Shown one piece after another: positions 9,114-17,639 of a stretch of DNA of 64,000 bases. How positions within the stretch are numbered: the first letter of the stretch is position 1; each line of letters begins with the position of its first letter. This stretch comes from Dissulfurispira thermophila (GTDB taxonomy: Bacteria > Nitrospirota > Thermodesulfovibrionia > Thermodesulfovibrionales > Dissulfurispiraceae). A program made the translations under genes and the position numbers. Below the pieces are notes generated by a model that saw only the letters and a program-made list of their open reading frames with translations, had not been told where the DNA came from and did no database searches. The stretch is from contig NZ_AP022873.1 in assembly GCF_014701235.1 (NCBI RefSeq), forward strand, positions 124,001 to 188,000. The letters run 5' to 3'.

Positions 9114-9475
9114 TTATTTCTTCTGTAGTGCCCTCTCCACAGTCTTTATTGCGCAGAACTCTCCACACATGCTGCAGACCTTGTTCAGAGTTGGAGGAAT
9201 CTGACTCCTCCACTCCTTCACCTTTTCGGGATTAAAGCTTAAAGATGCCTGGCCTTCCCAATCAAGGTTTTTCCTGTATTGCACCATCTTTCTATCTTTC
9301 TCTATTGCATCCGAAATCCTTAGCGGCATGTGCTGCAATCTTTGATGCAATAACACCTTCTTTATACGTCTTCGATATTTGGAAGCCTGATATGTTCTGC
9401 AGGGGTGACATAACATAGGAAATCAGCACCTGCAATTGCACCACCTATAGCTGCTGCAATGTGTTGTCCCCTCTC
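9114..9475 (-). pseudogene. thiC: thiC 3' remnant (phosphomethylpyrimidine synthase)
   Basis: The minus strand encodes, across at least two frames, the C-terminal part of Thi[23 protein letters not shown] then IRLPNIEDV followed by a stop, then EGVIASKIAAHAA in a shifted frame, then DWEGQASLSFNPEK and the radical-SAM tail CSMCGEFC (the family CxxCxxxxC cluster). ThiC is normally 430 or more residues; only about the last 110 codons remain, interrupted by frameshifts. No TPP riboswitch is visible upstream. Either thiamine synthesis is lost or an intact copy lies elsewhere. Confidence 0.85.
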
Positions 9476-9747
9476 ACATTAATCTGGCTAAAAATCTCAC
9501 GGTATTTTGAATGTATCAAATTATTTTGACCAATTATTCATATAACCCTTGAAGTATAAAGATGGGCAGATGTAGCCCCTCTTGTTGTTCATATAAGCTA
9601 TGTTGATGCTATTCTTACATGTTCTGCTGTTATCAGGTTGGTTTTTTTTCATAGCTGCCCTTATGAGTGAGCCTTTTGCAAGCAGGTTTGCCTTTCTCAG
9701 GAGTCCTCCTGAACCCTGATGTATTGCAAGGACTGCCTCATCTCTTA

Positions 9748-9775
9748 CCCCAGAAAATCTTTGATTTTCTTGGGG
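9748..9775. repeat. CCAGAAA-family palindrome
   Basis: Arms CCCCAGAAAATC and GATTTTCTTGGGG around TTT. The same element, with small changes, occurs at 19509 and 52649. Confidence 0.85.
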
Positions 9776-9902
9776 CACCGATATCTCGAGGTGGTGTGGG
9801 AGGTATCCTTCCATGTCTTTCAGTCTTAATCCTTCAAGATGGCTTCTGCCGGCTACCCTTGATGCAAGGGGTCTTGAGGATTGAATTCTTTTTTATCAGG
9901 GT

Positions 9903-9927
9903 CTTAAAGGGACTATGTCCCTTTAAG
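9903..9927. repeat. GGGAC-family palindrome
   Basis: Perfect 11-bp arms CTTAAAGGGAC and GTCCCTTTAAG around TAT. Related elements are at 11198 and 22917, and a shorter one at 639. Confidence 0.85.
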
Positions 9928-10039
9928 CTTTGAGCGCACACTTGCTATCCATGTTTACGGATTATGGTCAAATGTATAAATCTGTTCGTAATGACATATA
10001 TCGTATTGTTATTTGTCGCGGATGTGATATGCTTTAATT

Positions 10040-10564
10040 ATGAAAGGTATTGTGCTGTGGATAACCGGTCTACCAGGAAGCGGCAAGAGTACTATTGCTG
10101 ATGGAATAAAAGATCGTTTTCCAGATTTTGTAATTCTAAGAATGGACAAACTCAGGAAGATTGTTACGCCTGAGCCAACATATTCTGAAGAAGAAAGAGA
10201 GATAGTCTATCGTTGTATTGTTTATATGGCAAAAATCCTTTCAGATCTTAATCACAATGTTATTATTGACGCCACAGGAAACATGCGGAGATGGAGAGAG
10301 CTTGCAAGGGAGATCATCCCAAACTTTGCTGAAATTTATCTGAAGTGTCCTTTAGATATATGCATAAAAAGAGAAACGACTCGTAAAAAGACGCGGGGCG
10401 CACCAAAAGGCATATATAAAAAGGGCATGGCAGGCTGGCCTATACCGGGAATAAATGTGCCATATGAAGAGCCACTAAATCCTGAGATTACAATACAAAC
10501 AGATAAGACCTCTGTTGAAGAGGCATTATCTGTAATTAAATCCTATATTGAAAAACAGGGGTAA
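10040..10564 (+). CDS. Adenylylsulfate kinase-like protein (CysC family)
   Basis: 174 residues with a Walker A motif GLPGSGKST at 11-19 and the APS-kinase C-terminal signatures APKGIYKKG and PYEEPLNPE. CysC phosphorylates APS to PAPS; some relatives act on other substrates. The usual DGDNxRxxLxxDLGF segment is replaced by RMDKLRKIVTPEPTYSEEE, so substrate specificity is not certain. It stands alone between degraded sequences. The candidate -10 TATGCT (10028-10033) ends six bases before the ATG and no Shine-Dalgarno is seen, so the mRNA may be leaderless. Confidence 0.8.
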   Translation: MKGIVLWITGLPGSGKSTIADGIKDRFPDFVILRMDKLRKIVTPEPTYSEEEREIVYRCIVYMAKILSDLNHNVIIDATGNMRRWRELAREIIPNFAEIYLKCPLDICIKRETTRKKTRGAPKGIYKKGMAGWPIPGINVPYEEPLNPEITIQTDKTSVEEALSVIKSYIEKQG

Positions 10565-10581
10565 AGAGTTCTTTTTAACTA

Positions 10582-11107
10582 TTATTCGAATTTGAATTCA
10601 TCTATTGTCATCTTAAGTCTCTGTGAAAGTGTATTCAATTCATCAAAAATTCTCTTAAGATGCTCTGTTGATTCCTGAGTCTTCTTTGCAATGTGAGATA
10701 TATCCTCAATATTCCTTGCTATTTCTTCTGATGCTGCAGATTGCTCCTCTACCGATGCTGCTATCTGGGCAATTTCATCTGCTGTTTTCTGAACAGAATT
10801 TACAATATGACCGAGAGATTCACTTGCTGTTTCCATAAATGCAACTCCTTCGGTTACATGGCTTAATGCCCTGTCCATCGAGTGCGCGGTCTGGTCTGAA
10901 GACGGTTGCATGTTTTGTTAGGTCAGACGCTGCACGGGCAACATTTTTCATGGCACCAGCGAGTTCTCCTGACATCTTATTGATTGATTCTGAAAGCCTG
11001 CCCATCTCGTCAAGGAATATTATCGGGAGCTTTTCTCTAAAATCCTTCTGTGCAGCACTTTCTACTACATTAAGCACTCCTACCCCTCCCCCTTTCCCTA
11101 TCCCCAA
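10582..11107 (-). pseudogene. Crippled methyl-accepting chemotaxis protein
   Basis: Two overlapping minus-strand frames together give a partial transducer: EMGRLSESINKMSGELAGAMKN (HAMP-like and start of the signalling helix, frame of 10820-11107), then after a frameshift near 10910 [19 protein letters not shown] and the C-terminal helix (frame of 10582-10911). The conserved hairpin tip [20 protein letters not shown] is absent, and no sensor or membrane segment precedes it. Its 5' end runs into repeat sequence at 11080-11220. A remnant that cannot signal. Confidence 0.85.
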
Positions 11108-11119
11108 AAGGGAAAATAT

Positions 11120-11152
11120 GCTGAAGGCTGAAGATTAGGCTGAAGCCTATTT
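11120..11152. repeat. Heptamer array, unit GCTGAAG x3
   Basis: Three copies of GCTGAAG (11120, 11127, 11139), the third offset by a 5-bp ATTAG spacer. Together with flanking CCCTATCC and GGGAAAATA blocks it forms a composite that reappears, mostly inverted, at 29866-29990. Confidence 0.8.
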
Positions 11153-11197
11153 TCCCCCCTTCACCCCTTCACCCTAAAGCCTATTTTATTAGGGAGT

Positions 11198-11218
11198 TTG
11201 AGGGACAAAGTCCCTCAA
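11198..11218. repeat. GGGAC-family palindrome
   Basis: Perfect 9-bp arms TTGAGGGAC and GTCCCTCAA around AAA, immediately before the promoter of the hydrolase gene at 11272. Confidence 0.8.
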
Positions 11219-11235
11219 GGCTTAAATATTTTACC

Positions 11236-11264
11236 TTGCAAATTATAGCACAAAAAAGTATAAA
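11236..11264 (+). promoter_or_regulatory. Sigma-70-type promoter, candidate leaderless start
   Basis: TTGCAA (11236-11241), 17-bp spacer, TATAAA (11259-11264). The ATG at 11272 begins seven bases past the -10, where transcription would be expected to start. Confidence 0.6.
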
Positions 11265-11271
11265 ATAAGCT

Positions 11272-11823
11272 ATGGATAGGTTTTATCTCGACATAAACAA
11301 TGTATTGATTCTCATAATTGACATTCAGGAGAGGCTTGCAAATGTAATGAAGATGCGAGAAGATGTTATAAAAAATTGCTTACACTTAATTGAACTCTCC
11401 AGGATGATGAATTTGCCCGTTGTTGTTACCGAGCAATATCCAAAAGGATTAGGACAGACGGTCACAGAAATAAAAGACGCCCTGCCGTCTTATCAGCCAA
11501 TAGAGAAACTTACATTTAGTTGTTGTGAAGAACCGAATTTTCTGAATGAAATAAAAAGGCTTAACAAAAAGACCATTATACTTACTGGTATGGAAACCCA
11601 TATCTGTGTGCTTCAGACATGCATAGGTCTTGTAAAAGAAGGCTTTAATGTCCATGTTGTAAAAGATGCTGTCTGTTCAAGGACAAAAGAAAATCATAAG
11701 ACAGGAATCGAATTTATGCGAGATGTAGGCGCTGTCATCACATGCACGGAAACAGTCTTGTTTCAGCTATTGAAGGTCGCTGGTACTGACGAATTCAAGG
11801 CGATTTCAAAGAGGATTAAATAG
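11272..11823 (+). CDS. Isochorismatase-like cysteine hydrolase
   Basis: 183 residues of the isochorismatase/nicotinamidase superfamily. The expected triad is visible: Asp in LIIDIQERL (near 17), Lys in PIEKLTF (near 80) and the nucleophile Cys in TGMETHICVLQT (near 112), preceded by the cis-peptide-type ETH. The C-terminal half has the usual HVVKDAVCSRTKENHKTG. Substrate cannot be deduced. It is a single gene with its own promoter; no Shine-Dalgarno is visible. Confidence 0.9.
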   Translation: MDRFYLDINNVLILIIDIQERLANVMKMREDVIKNCLHLIELSRMMNLPVVVTEQYPKGLGQTVTEIKDALPSYQPIEKLTFSCCEEPNFLNEIKRLNKKTIILTGMETHICVLQTCIGLVKEGFNVHVVKDAVCSRTKENHKTGIEFMRDVGAVITCTETVLFQLLKVAGTDEFKAISKRIK

Positions 11824-11929
11824 GGATTGACAGTTTAATGCTTTGTATTTAAACTATATCATGTGTTAATGGTTATAATGCATCTTGCACTTGCCTGATG
11901 CTTGAGTAAGGAGATATGAACCAGACAGT

Positions 11930-14900
11930 ATGCATGGTTTTATGGGAAGCATCGCTCTAATAGGAGCAGGAAAAGGCGGAAGCGCCATTTTATCGGTTTT
12001 GTTGAAAGAACCGAATATTAATGTGGTAGGCATTGCAGATATCAATCCTGATGCACCAGGCCTTAATATAGCAAGACAAGCAAATATTTTTATCACAAAT
12101 GATTTTAAAGAACTCGCGGCTAAAAAGCCTGATATAATTATCAATGTAACAGGCATCAAAAGTATAACAACCGAGATCCTAAAAATTCTTAGACGAAAAT
12201 CTCCACATACAGAAGTAATTGACGGGCAAAGCGCAAGGTTCATCTGGGACTTATTAGAAAAACGGCGTCAATCAAAAGAAGATCTGAAGGCACTTTTGAA
12301 TGAGACAAAAGACCTGTATCGTATAGGGGTTGCTCTGACATCGGCTGATAAGCTGGAGGAGGTGCTGGATACCCTATTGATTGAGGCACTTCGCACTGTA
12401 AATGCCCCTGCTGGAAGCGTTGCCCTGTATGATGAAAAAAGCGATACCCTTACATTAAAAGCAGTCCACGGGTTTTCGCATGATTTCTCTCATGTTGTTC
12501 AGTGGAAAAGAAGGGATGGTGGAATGACAGACCATGTCCTGAGCAAAAGAATTCCAACAGTAATTTCTGATATAGAGACTTATCCATTTGTTGACAACAG
12601 AAACATAATTAAAGAGGGGATAAAAAGCATTGTAGCCGTTCCTTTATTTGCCAATGACCATATAATTGGTATCTTGTACATAGATGATTTTAAGCCAAGA
12701 AACTGGATGCAGAGGGAAATTGAGTTTATTACACTTCTTGGAATACAGGCTGCATATGCAATAGAAAAATTCAGACTTATCGAAACAATATCAAAAACAC
12801 AGAATTACTTAAAAAATGTCCTTGACAATTCTGCTGACATAATCGTTACTACAGATACAGAAGGAAGGATAGTCGAGTTCAATAGAGGGGCATCAAGGAT
12901 TCTTGGGTATTCTAAAGATGAGATAATAGGCACAAAGGCTGAAAAATTATGGGTGCAGCCTGAGCAGAGGCATGATATACTTAAGGTCCTTGAAAAAGAG
13001 GGATATGTATCTAATTATGAGACTCAGCTTATAACAAAAGACGGACAAATTATAGATGTCAGCTTGACCCTCTCGTATATCATAAGTAGCCAGAAAGGGA
13101 TTTTGGGAACGGTTGGTATTAGCAAGGATATAACTGAAAAGAAAAAACTTGAAAGGGCTATTGAAGAAAGGAATTTAGAGCTCAGGGAATTAAATGAAAA
13201 GCTCGAAGCAAAAGTTATAGAAAGGACAAAGGAACTCGAAAAGGCAAACAGAGAGCTCGAAAGGTCTAATAGGCTTAAGAGTCAGTTTATTGCAACAATG
13301 AGCCATGAATTAAGGACTCCTTTGAATTCAATCCTTGGTTTTTCTGAATTGCTTATGGATGAGGTATTCGGACCCCTCACAGAAAAACAGAAAAAATATG
13401 CAAATAACATATATAATTCAGGAAGTCATTTACTGCAGCTCATCAATAATATTCTGGATATAGCAAAGATAGAATCCGGGAAGATGGAACTCCATTACGA
13501 AGCCTTCTCTGTGCGCCATGCTATATCAGAAGTAGAGACAGTGATAAAACCCCTGTCTGAAAAGAAAAAACAGAATCTGGTTGTAGTAATAGGCAACAAG
13601 GTTTCTATAATTAAGGCTGATAAGGTAAAGTTCAAACAGATACTCTATAATCTCCTCAGCAATGCTGTAAAGTTCACGCCTGAAGGTGGAGATATTTTTC
13701 TGGAGGCAGAACTATTAGATAGCGATAATATTTCTTATTTCATAAAAAATTCTGACATATGCCCTAATGATGCAAACTGTCTGAAGATCTCTGTAACAGA
13801 CACAGGAATAGGTATTAAAAAAGAAGATCATGAAAAAATTTTCTCAGAATTCGAACAAGTTGACAGCAGTTTTTCGAGGAGATATGAGGGTACAGGGCTT
13901 GGTCTTGCACTGACAAAAAAACTCGTAGAACTCCACGGAGGAGAGATCTCAGTTGAAAGCGAAGAGGGCAAGGGCAGTAAATTTACAGTGATCCTTCCGC
14001 TTTTTGATGTTACAACTATCGAAAAGGAACTAAAACATAGAGAGCCTGAACTGATAGAGGAACCTGTATATGATGTTGATATATCAAAAAATAGAAGAGG
14101 AGATGCACCCCTAATTCTTGTTGTTGAGGATGATCCATCAACTTCTGAATTGTTGACCCTTTATCTTGCACAGGGCGGATACAGAGTTGCACATGCTTAT
14201 AATGGTGACATGGCTATTAGCCGTATAAAGGAACTGAAACCTTTTGCAGTACTGCTTGATGTAATGTTGCCCGGAAAAGATGGATGGGAGATATTACAGG
14301 AGATGAAATCTGACCCTGAGATGAAAGATATACCTGTAATTATATCTTCTGTGATTGATAACAGAGAGCTTGGCTTTGCTTTAGGTGCAGCGGATTATCT
14401 TGTAAAGCCTTTGGACAGGATTACCCTTCTTAAAAAACTTGAGGAATTAAGCTTTGCCACCAAAAAGGGCAGAAGGCCTGTGAATATCCTTTGCATTGAT
14501 GACCACAATGATGTCCTTGAACTATTAACATCTATACTTGAACCACAAGGATATAATGTGATAACCGCAAATTCGGGGAGGCAGGGTATAGAAAAGGCAG
14601 TTGCATATAAACCAGACCTTGTTATTCTTGACCTTATGATGCCGGAGATAGATGGTTTTGAAGTAGCACAGATACTAAAAAGTAATCCTGCTACAATGGA
14701 TATCCCTATACTCATTCTCACTGCAAAGGACCTGACAGTAGACGACAGACTCCGTCTTGCAGGGAAAATAGAAAATTGCATACAGAAAAGCCATTTCACA
14801 AAAGAAGACCTGTTAATGCACATAAGGGACCTTGAGGTTACCTATCCCGTAAGGGCAGGACTTCTGGATGAAGTGAGCGGTTTATTTGACCACTGTTATT

Positions 14901-15361
14901 TCCAGATACGGCTTGCGCAAGAAGTAAGCAGGGCTGGAAGGTATAGAAGCACCTTTACCCTGTTAATGCTCGATCTTGATAATTTCACCGAATACATAAA
15001 AGCACATGGAATTCACAGGGCAAACATTGTTATCAGGAAAATAGCTGAATTTTTGAGAAGGTCTCTGAGGGGCTCTGATACAGTGGTAAGGTATGGTATA
15101 GATGAATTCGGAATTATACTCTCCAGTACATTGAAGGCATCTGCTGAGGCCGTGGCAAAAAGATTTCTTTCATTTATTGAGAGCTATCCATTTTATGGCG
15201 AAGAGATAATGCCACAGGGAAAAATAACCGCAACAGTCTCTGTAATAAATTATCCTCAAGATGCCTCATCTCCTGAAGAACTCGTATTCAAAGCCCATCA
15301 GATGTTAAGAAAGGCAAAGGAAACAGGGGGGCAGAAAGTGGTGGTATATGATTACCAGTAA
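11930..15361 (+). CDS. Hybrid sensor histidine kinase: Rossmann-GAF-PAS-HisKA-HATPase-REC-REC-GGDEF-like
   Basis: 1143 residues. Residues 1-105 form a dinucleotide-binding-like module (ALIGAGKGGSAIL, VVGIADINPDAPG) similar to NAD-binding oxidoreductases; then GAF (about 135-280), PAS with C-terminal extension (about 290-405), a coiled coil, HisKA with SHELRTP (His459), a HATPase domain (about 565-695), two receivers (Asp777 in LLDVMLP, Asp901 in ILDLMMP) and a GGDEF-like domain with RYGIDEF, probably inactive as a cyclase. No membrane segment: a cytoplasmic kinase. The ATG at 11930 lacks a well-spaced Shine-Dalgarno; MGSIALIG at 11942 is an alternative. It overlaps the next receiver gene. Confidence 0.93.
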   Translation: MHGFMGSIALIGAGKGGSAILSVLLKEPNINVVGIADINPDAPGLNIARQANIFITNDFKELAAKKPDIIINVTGIKSITTEILKILRRKSPHTEVIDGQSARFIWDLLEKRRQSKEDLKALLNETKDLYRIGVALTSADKLEEVLDTLLIEALRTVNAPAGSVALYDEKSDTLTLKAVHGFSHDFSHVVQWKRRDGGMTDHVLSKRIPTVISDIETYPFVDNRNIIKEGIKSIVAVPLFANDHIIGILYIDDFKPRNWMQREIEFITLLGIQAAYAIEKFRLIETISKTQNYLKNVLDNSADIIVTTDTEGRIVEFNRGASRILGYSKDEIIGTKAEKLWVQPEQRHDILKVLEKEGYVSNYETQLITKDGQIIDVSLTLSYIISSQKGILGTVGISKDITEKKKLERAIEERNLELRELNEKLEAKVIERTKELEKANRELERSNRLKSQFIATMSHELRTPLNSILGFSELLMDEVFGPLTEKQKKYANNIYNSGSHLLQLINNILDIAKIESGKMELHYEAFSVRHAISEVETVIKPLSEKKKQNLVVVIGNKVSIIKADKVKFKQILYNLLSNAVKFTPEGGDIFLEAELLDSDNISYFIKNSDICPNDANCLKISVTDTGIGIKKEDHEKIFSEFEQVDSSFSRRYEGTGLGLALTKKLVELHGGEISVESEEGKGSKFTVILPLFDVTTIEKELKHREPELIEEPVYDVDISKNRRGDAPLILVVEDDPSTSELLTLYLAQGGYRVAHAYNGDMAISRIKELKPFAVLLDVMLPGKDGWEILQEMKSDPEMKDIPVIISSVIDNRELGFALGAADYLVKPLDRITLLKKLEELSFATKKGRRPVNILCIDDHNDVLELLTSILEPQGYNVITANSGRQGIEKAVAYKPDLVILDLMMPEIDGFEVAQILKSNPATMDIPILILTAKDLTVDDRLRLAGKIENCIQKSHFTKEDLLMHIRDLEVTYPVRAGLLDEVSGLFDHCYFQIRLAQEVSRAGRYRSTFTLLMLDLDNFTEYIKAHGIHRANIVIRKIAEFLRRSLRGSDTVVRYGIDEFGIILSSTLKASAEAVAKRFLSFIESYPFYGEEIMPQGKITATVSVINYPQDASSPEELVFKAHQMLRKAKETGGQKVVVYDYQ

Positions 15362-15725
15362 AAAAAGGATCCTTGTTGTTGAAGACAATCAGGTCAACCT
15401 CGAACTATTTACAGATCTCCTTCATGTAGGGGGTTATGAATACCTTTATACAACAAAAGGAGAAGAAGTTCTGGATATAGTAAAAAGGGAAAAACCAGCC
15501 CTTGTGCTTTTAGATATTCAACTGCCTGGTGTTGATGGGCTTACAGTAAATAAGATTTTAAAGTCAAATGAAGAGACAAAAAATATAAAGGTAGTAGCTC
15601 TTACTGCCTATGCTATGAAGGGAGACAAAGAAATGTTTCTTGAACAAGGATTTGACGGATATATATCAAAACCTGTAAAAATGAAGGAATTTCTATCAGC
15701 TATAGAAGAGTACTTATCCGCATAA
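15348..15725 (+). CDS. Single-domain response regulator (CheY/DivK-like)
   Basis: 125 residues forming one receiver domain: acidic pair VVEDN, phosphorylated Asp in [11 protein letters not shown], Thr/Ala in LTAYAM and Lys in [10 protein letters not shown]. There is no output domain. Its ATG lies inside the 3' end of the hybrid kinase gene (14-bp overlap), so it is translationally coupled and probably receives phosphate from that kinase. The 3' end overlaps the convergent queC gene by 12 bp. Confidence 0.95.
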   Translation: MITSKKRILVVEDNQVNLELFTDLLHVGGYEYLYTTKGEEVLDIVKREKPALVLLDIQLPGVDGLTVNKILKSNEETKNIKVVALTAYAMKGDKEMFLEQGFDGYISKPVKMKEFLSAIEEYLSA

Positions 15726-16469
15726 GGGGTCTTTAATCCCTGATTCTTTAAATCCCTTTGCTCTGAAGATACAGCTATCACATTTCCCGCAAGGGGTGAA
15801 TCGATGAATGGGTGAATCCCTGAATGGGTGAGTGGGCTGTGGGTCATAACAACTCCATGTTAGTGCATAGTCAAATCCAAGTTCTACTCCTTTTCTGATT
15901 ATCTCTGCCTTTGTCATATAAAGGAGTGGTGCCTTTATTTTAAATTTAATTTTGCCTTCTACAGATACCTTTGTTGCAAGATTTGCCATTTCTTCGAATG
16001 CCTTCAGGTATTCAGGCCGACAATCAGGATAACCGCTGTAATCTACTGCATTTGCACCAATAAATATATCTGATGCCTCAAGCACCTCTGCCCAACCAAG
16101 TGCAAAGGAAAGGAAAATTGTATTACGAGCTGGAACATAGGTAACAGGGATGTCATTTTTTGGTGTCAAGGTGTTAAGTGTCAGGGTGTCAGAGTCTCTT
16201 CCTTCTAAGTTCTGCCTTCTGTCTTTTGGCACTTCAATGTCAGATGTTAATGCGGAGCCGCCAATCTCTCTCAGATCAAATTTTATTATTAAATGTTTTT
16301 TTACACCTAAAAAGTCTGCTACTATTTTCGCTGCCTCAAGTTCGAGTTTATGCCTTTGACTATAGTTAAAACTCAACGCATAAATATCATATCCCTCTGC
16401 TTTTGCAATGGCAGCAGTTGTAGATGAGTCAATTCCGCCGCTTAAAAGGATAACTGCTTTCTTATGCAT
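15714..16469 (-). CDS. queC: 7-cyano-7-deazaguanine synthase, with two repeat insertions
   Basis: QueC converts 7-carboxy-7-deazaguanine to preQ0 using ATP and ammonia. The PP-loop motif [13 protein letters not shown] is at residues 8-20, and the zinc cysteines are in WSCYDP and CGKCDSC. Two segments interrupt conserved blocks: about 20 residues after EVPKDRR (16162-16228) and about 16 residues between SCYDPQ and CGKCDSC (15797-15836); both are encoded by 7- or 8-bp repeat arrays. The second lies inside the zinc-binding loop. tgt, which uses a preQ0-derived base, lies at 56.5 kb. Confidence 0.94.
   Translation of the reverse strand: MHKKAVILLSGGIDSSTTAAIAKAEGYDIYALSFNYSQRHKLELEAAKIVADFLGVKKHLIIKFDLREIGGSALTSDIEVPKDRRQNLEGRDSDTLTLNTLTPKNDIPVTYVPARNTIFLSFALGWAEVLEASDIFIGANAVDYSGYPDCRPEYLKAFEEMANLATKVSVEGKIKFKIKAPLLYMTKAEIIRKGVELGFDYALTWSCYDPQPTHPFRDSPIHRFTPCGKCDSCIFRAKGFKESGIKDPLCG
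15797..15836. repeat. Octamer array, unit TGAATGGG x5, inside queC
   Basis: Five contiguous 8-bp units beginning TGA (TGAATCGA, TGAATGGG twice, TGAATCCC, TGAGTGGG). They encode [13 protein letters not shown], an 8-residue-period peptide between two zinc ligands of QueC. Confidence 0.88.
16162..16228. repeat. Compound octamer and heptamer array inside queC
   Basis: GGTGTCAA-type 8-bp units (16162-16192, four units, one lacking a base) are followed after 8 bp by CCTTCTG-type 7-bp units (16201-16228, four units). The same GGTGTCAG unit occurs at 51.9 kb and the TTCTG unit at 18135. Confidence 0.82.
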
Positions 16470-16482
16470 AATTTTACTTTAA

Positions 16483-17103
16483 CTATGGCTTATTGCCTAT
16501 CTTTTCTCCGATTTTACTCTCAGTCCCCTGAATAAGTCTTTTAATATTTGCTATATGTCTTATGAATATCAAAAAAGCGATTATGACAGCAATTATTAAT
16601 TTTTCTTTTGAATAATCAAGCATGTAAAAACTAAGCGGCAGCAAGCCAAATGCAATTAGTGCGCTCAAAGAAGAGTATCTTGTCCACCTTGCTGTTAAGA
16701 ACCAGATTGTAATTGTGAGCAATGCAACATGTGGTGAGAAGGCAAGCAGAACCCCTATGCTTGTTGCAACACCCTTGCCTCCCTTAAACTTCAGAAATAC
16801 TGAAAAATTATGTCCTAATATCGTAGCAATGCCGAAAATTCCTGTATTTAATGTATCAAGTGCAAGCGCCTTTGCAATTGCCACAGGTATAACCCCTTTT
16901 GCAATATCTCCGACTAAAGTAAGTAGTGCTGCTTCCTTGCCTAGGGCCCTGAGCACATTTGTTGCACCTATATTTCCGCTCCCAACTTTTCTTATGTCAA
17001 TTCCTTTGGTCTTTGCAATTAATAGCCCTGTTGGTATCGAGCCTATAAGAAATGAGAGCATTATCAATCCAATCTCCAATCTCCAGTCCACAATCCCTAT
17101 CAT
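16483..17103 (-). CDS. plsY: Acyl-phosphate:glycerol-3-phosphate acyltransferase PlsY
   Basis: An inner-membrane enzyme that makes lysophosphatidic acid from acyl phosphate. The three family motifs are present: GSIPTGLL, SGNIGATNVLR and GHNFSVFLKFKGGKGVAT, with about five membrane segments. The ATG overlaps the pgsA stop (ATGA), giving a phospholipid pair. Residues 2-14 (IGIVDWRLEIGLI) are encoded by the heptamer array at 17064-17098 and are not part of the family; MLSFLIGSIPTG (start 17061) is the likely ancestral beginning. Confidence 0.94.
   Translation of the reverse strand: MIGIVDWRLEIGLIMLSFLIGSIPTGLLIAKTKGIDIRKVGSGNIGATNVLRALGKEAALLTLVGDIAKGVIPVAIAKALALDTLNTGIFGIATILGHNFSVFLKFKGGKGVATSIGVLLAFSPHVALLTITIWFLTARWTRYSSLSALIAFGLLPLSFYMLDYSKEKLIIAVIIAFLIFIRHIANIKRLIQGTESKIGEKIGNKP
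17064..17098. repeat. Heptamer array, unit AATCTCC x5
   Basis: Five contiguous 7-bp units (TCAATCC, AATCTCC twice, AGTCCAC, AATCCCT) at the 5' end of plsY. A related GGATTGG unit occurs at 35358. Confidence 0.87.
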
Positions 17104-17639
17104 TGCATCTGCCTCCAGAAAGAAATTGTGTATTTGACTCCTGATACCATGGCAAGAATGAGTGCAATATACATGAGGACAATGCCTATATCATAGAAGT
17201 CTATATCCCCTATGCCTCCCGGTAGGAGAAGAAGTATTATCGCTGCCATTTGTGATGCTGTCTTCAGCTTTCCCCCTGTCTCTGCAGGAATGACAATATT
17301 CTTTGAAAGGGCAACAACCCTTAATGTTGTTACAACAAACTCCCTTACTATAATTGCTATGGCTACCCATGCAGAAAGCCTCACCATATCTACAAGAAGT
17401 ATGAGTGCAGATATAACGAGGAATTTATCAGCAATGGGATCAAGGATTATCCCGAATTTTGTTATCTGTCCTGATTTCCTTGCTAAGTAACCATCTAAAA
17501 AGTCTGTTATAGATGCAATCAAAAAAATTGTTATACCAATGAGAGGGCTTTTTGGTGTTATTAATACAAAAAAAGGAATCAGGATTATTCTGCTGAATGT
17601 GAGGATTGTAGGGAGATTAAATCGTATAGTACTCATCAA
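17100..17639 (-). CDS. pgsA: CDP-diacylglycerol--glycerol-3-phosphate 3-phosphatidyltransferase
   Basis: It makes phosphatidylglycerol phosphate in the inner membrane. The CDP-alcohol phosphotransferase signature is complete: DFLDGYLARKSGQITKFG followed by IILDPIADK. 179 residues with several membrane helices, normal for PgsA. Its start overlaps kdsC by 23 bp and its stop overlaps the plsY start, so the three genes form one compact transcription unit. Confidence 0.95.
   Translation of the reverse strand: MMSTIRFNLPTILTFSRIILIPFFVLITPKSPLIGITIFLIASITDFLDGYLARKSGQITKFGIILDPIADKFLVISALILLVDMVRLSAWVAIAIIVREFVVTTLRVVALSKNIVIPAETGGKLKTASQMAAIILLLLPGGIGDIDFYDIGIVLMYIALILAMVSGVKYTISFWRQMQ

Larger units (their letters stand above)
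9476..10039. other. Decayed intergenic stretch without a recognisable gene
   Basis: Open frames occur on both strands (for example 9521-9814 minus and 9667-9933 plus) but neither resembles a known family. The region contains two perfect palindromes (9748 and 9903). It is most easily read as eroded sequence upstream of the thiC remnant. A weak promoter for the next gene ends it: TTGTTA at 10006 and TATGCT at 10028. Confidence 0.6.

Noticed and set aside
9476-9700. TPP riboswitch for thiC
   Set aside because: No CTGAGA-type or paired core is visible on the minus strand upstream of the remnant.
9521-9814. Minus-strand frame upstream of thiC
   Set aside because: It does not resemble ThiC or another family and includes a palindrome; treated as eroded sequence.
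9667-9933. Plus-strand frame of 88 codons
   Set aside because: It runs through two palindromic repeats, matches no family I recognise and lies in decayed sequence.
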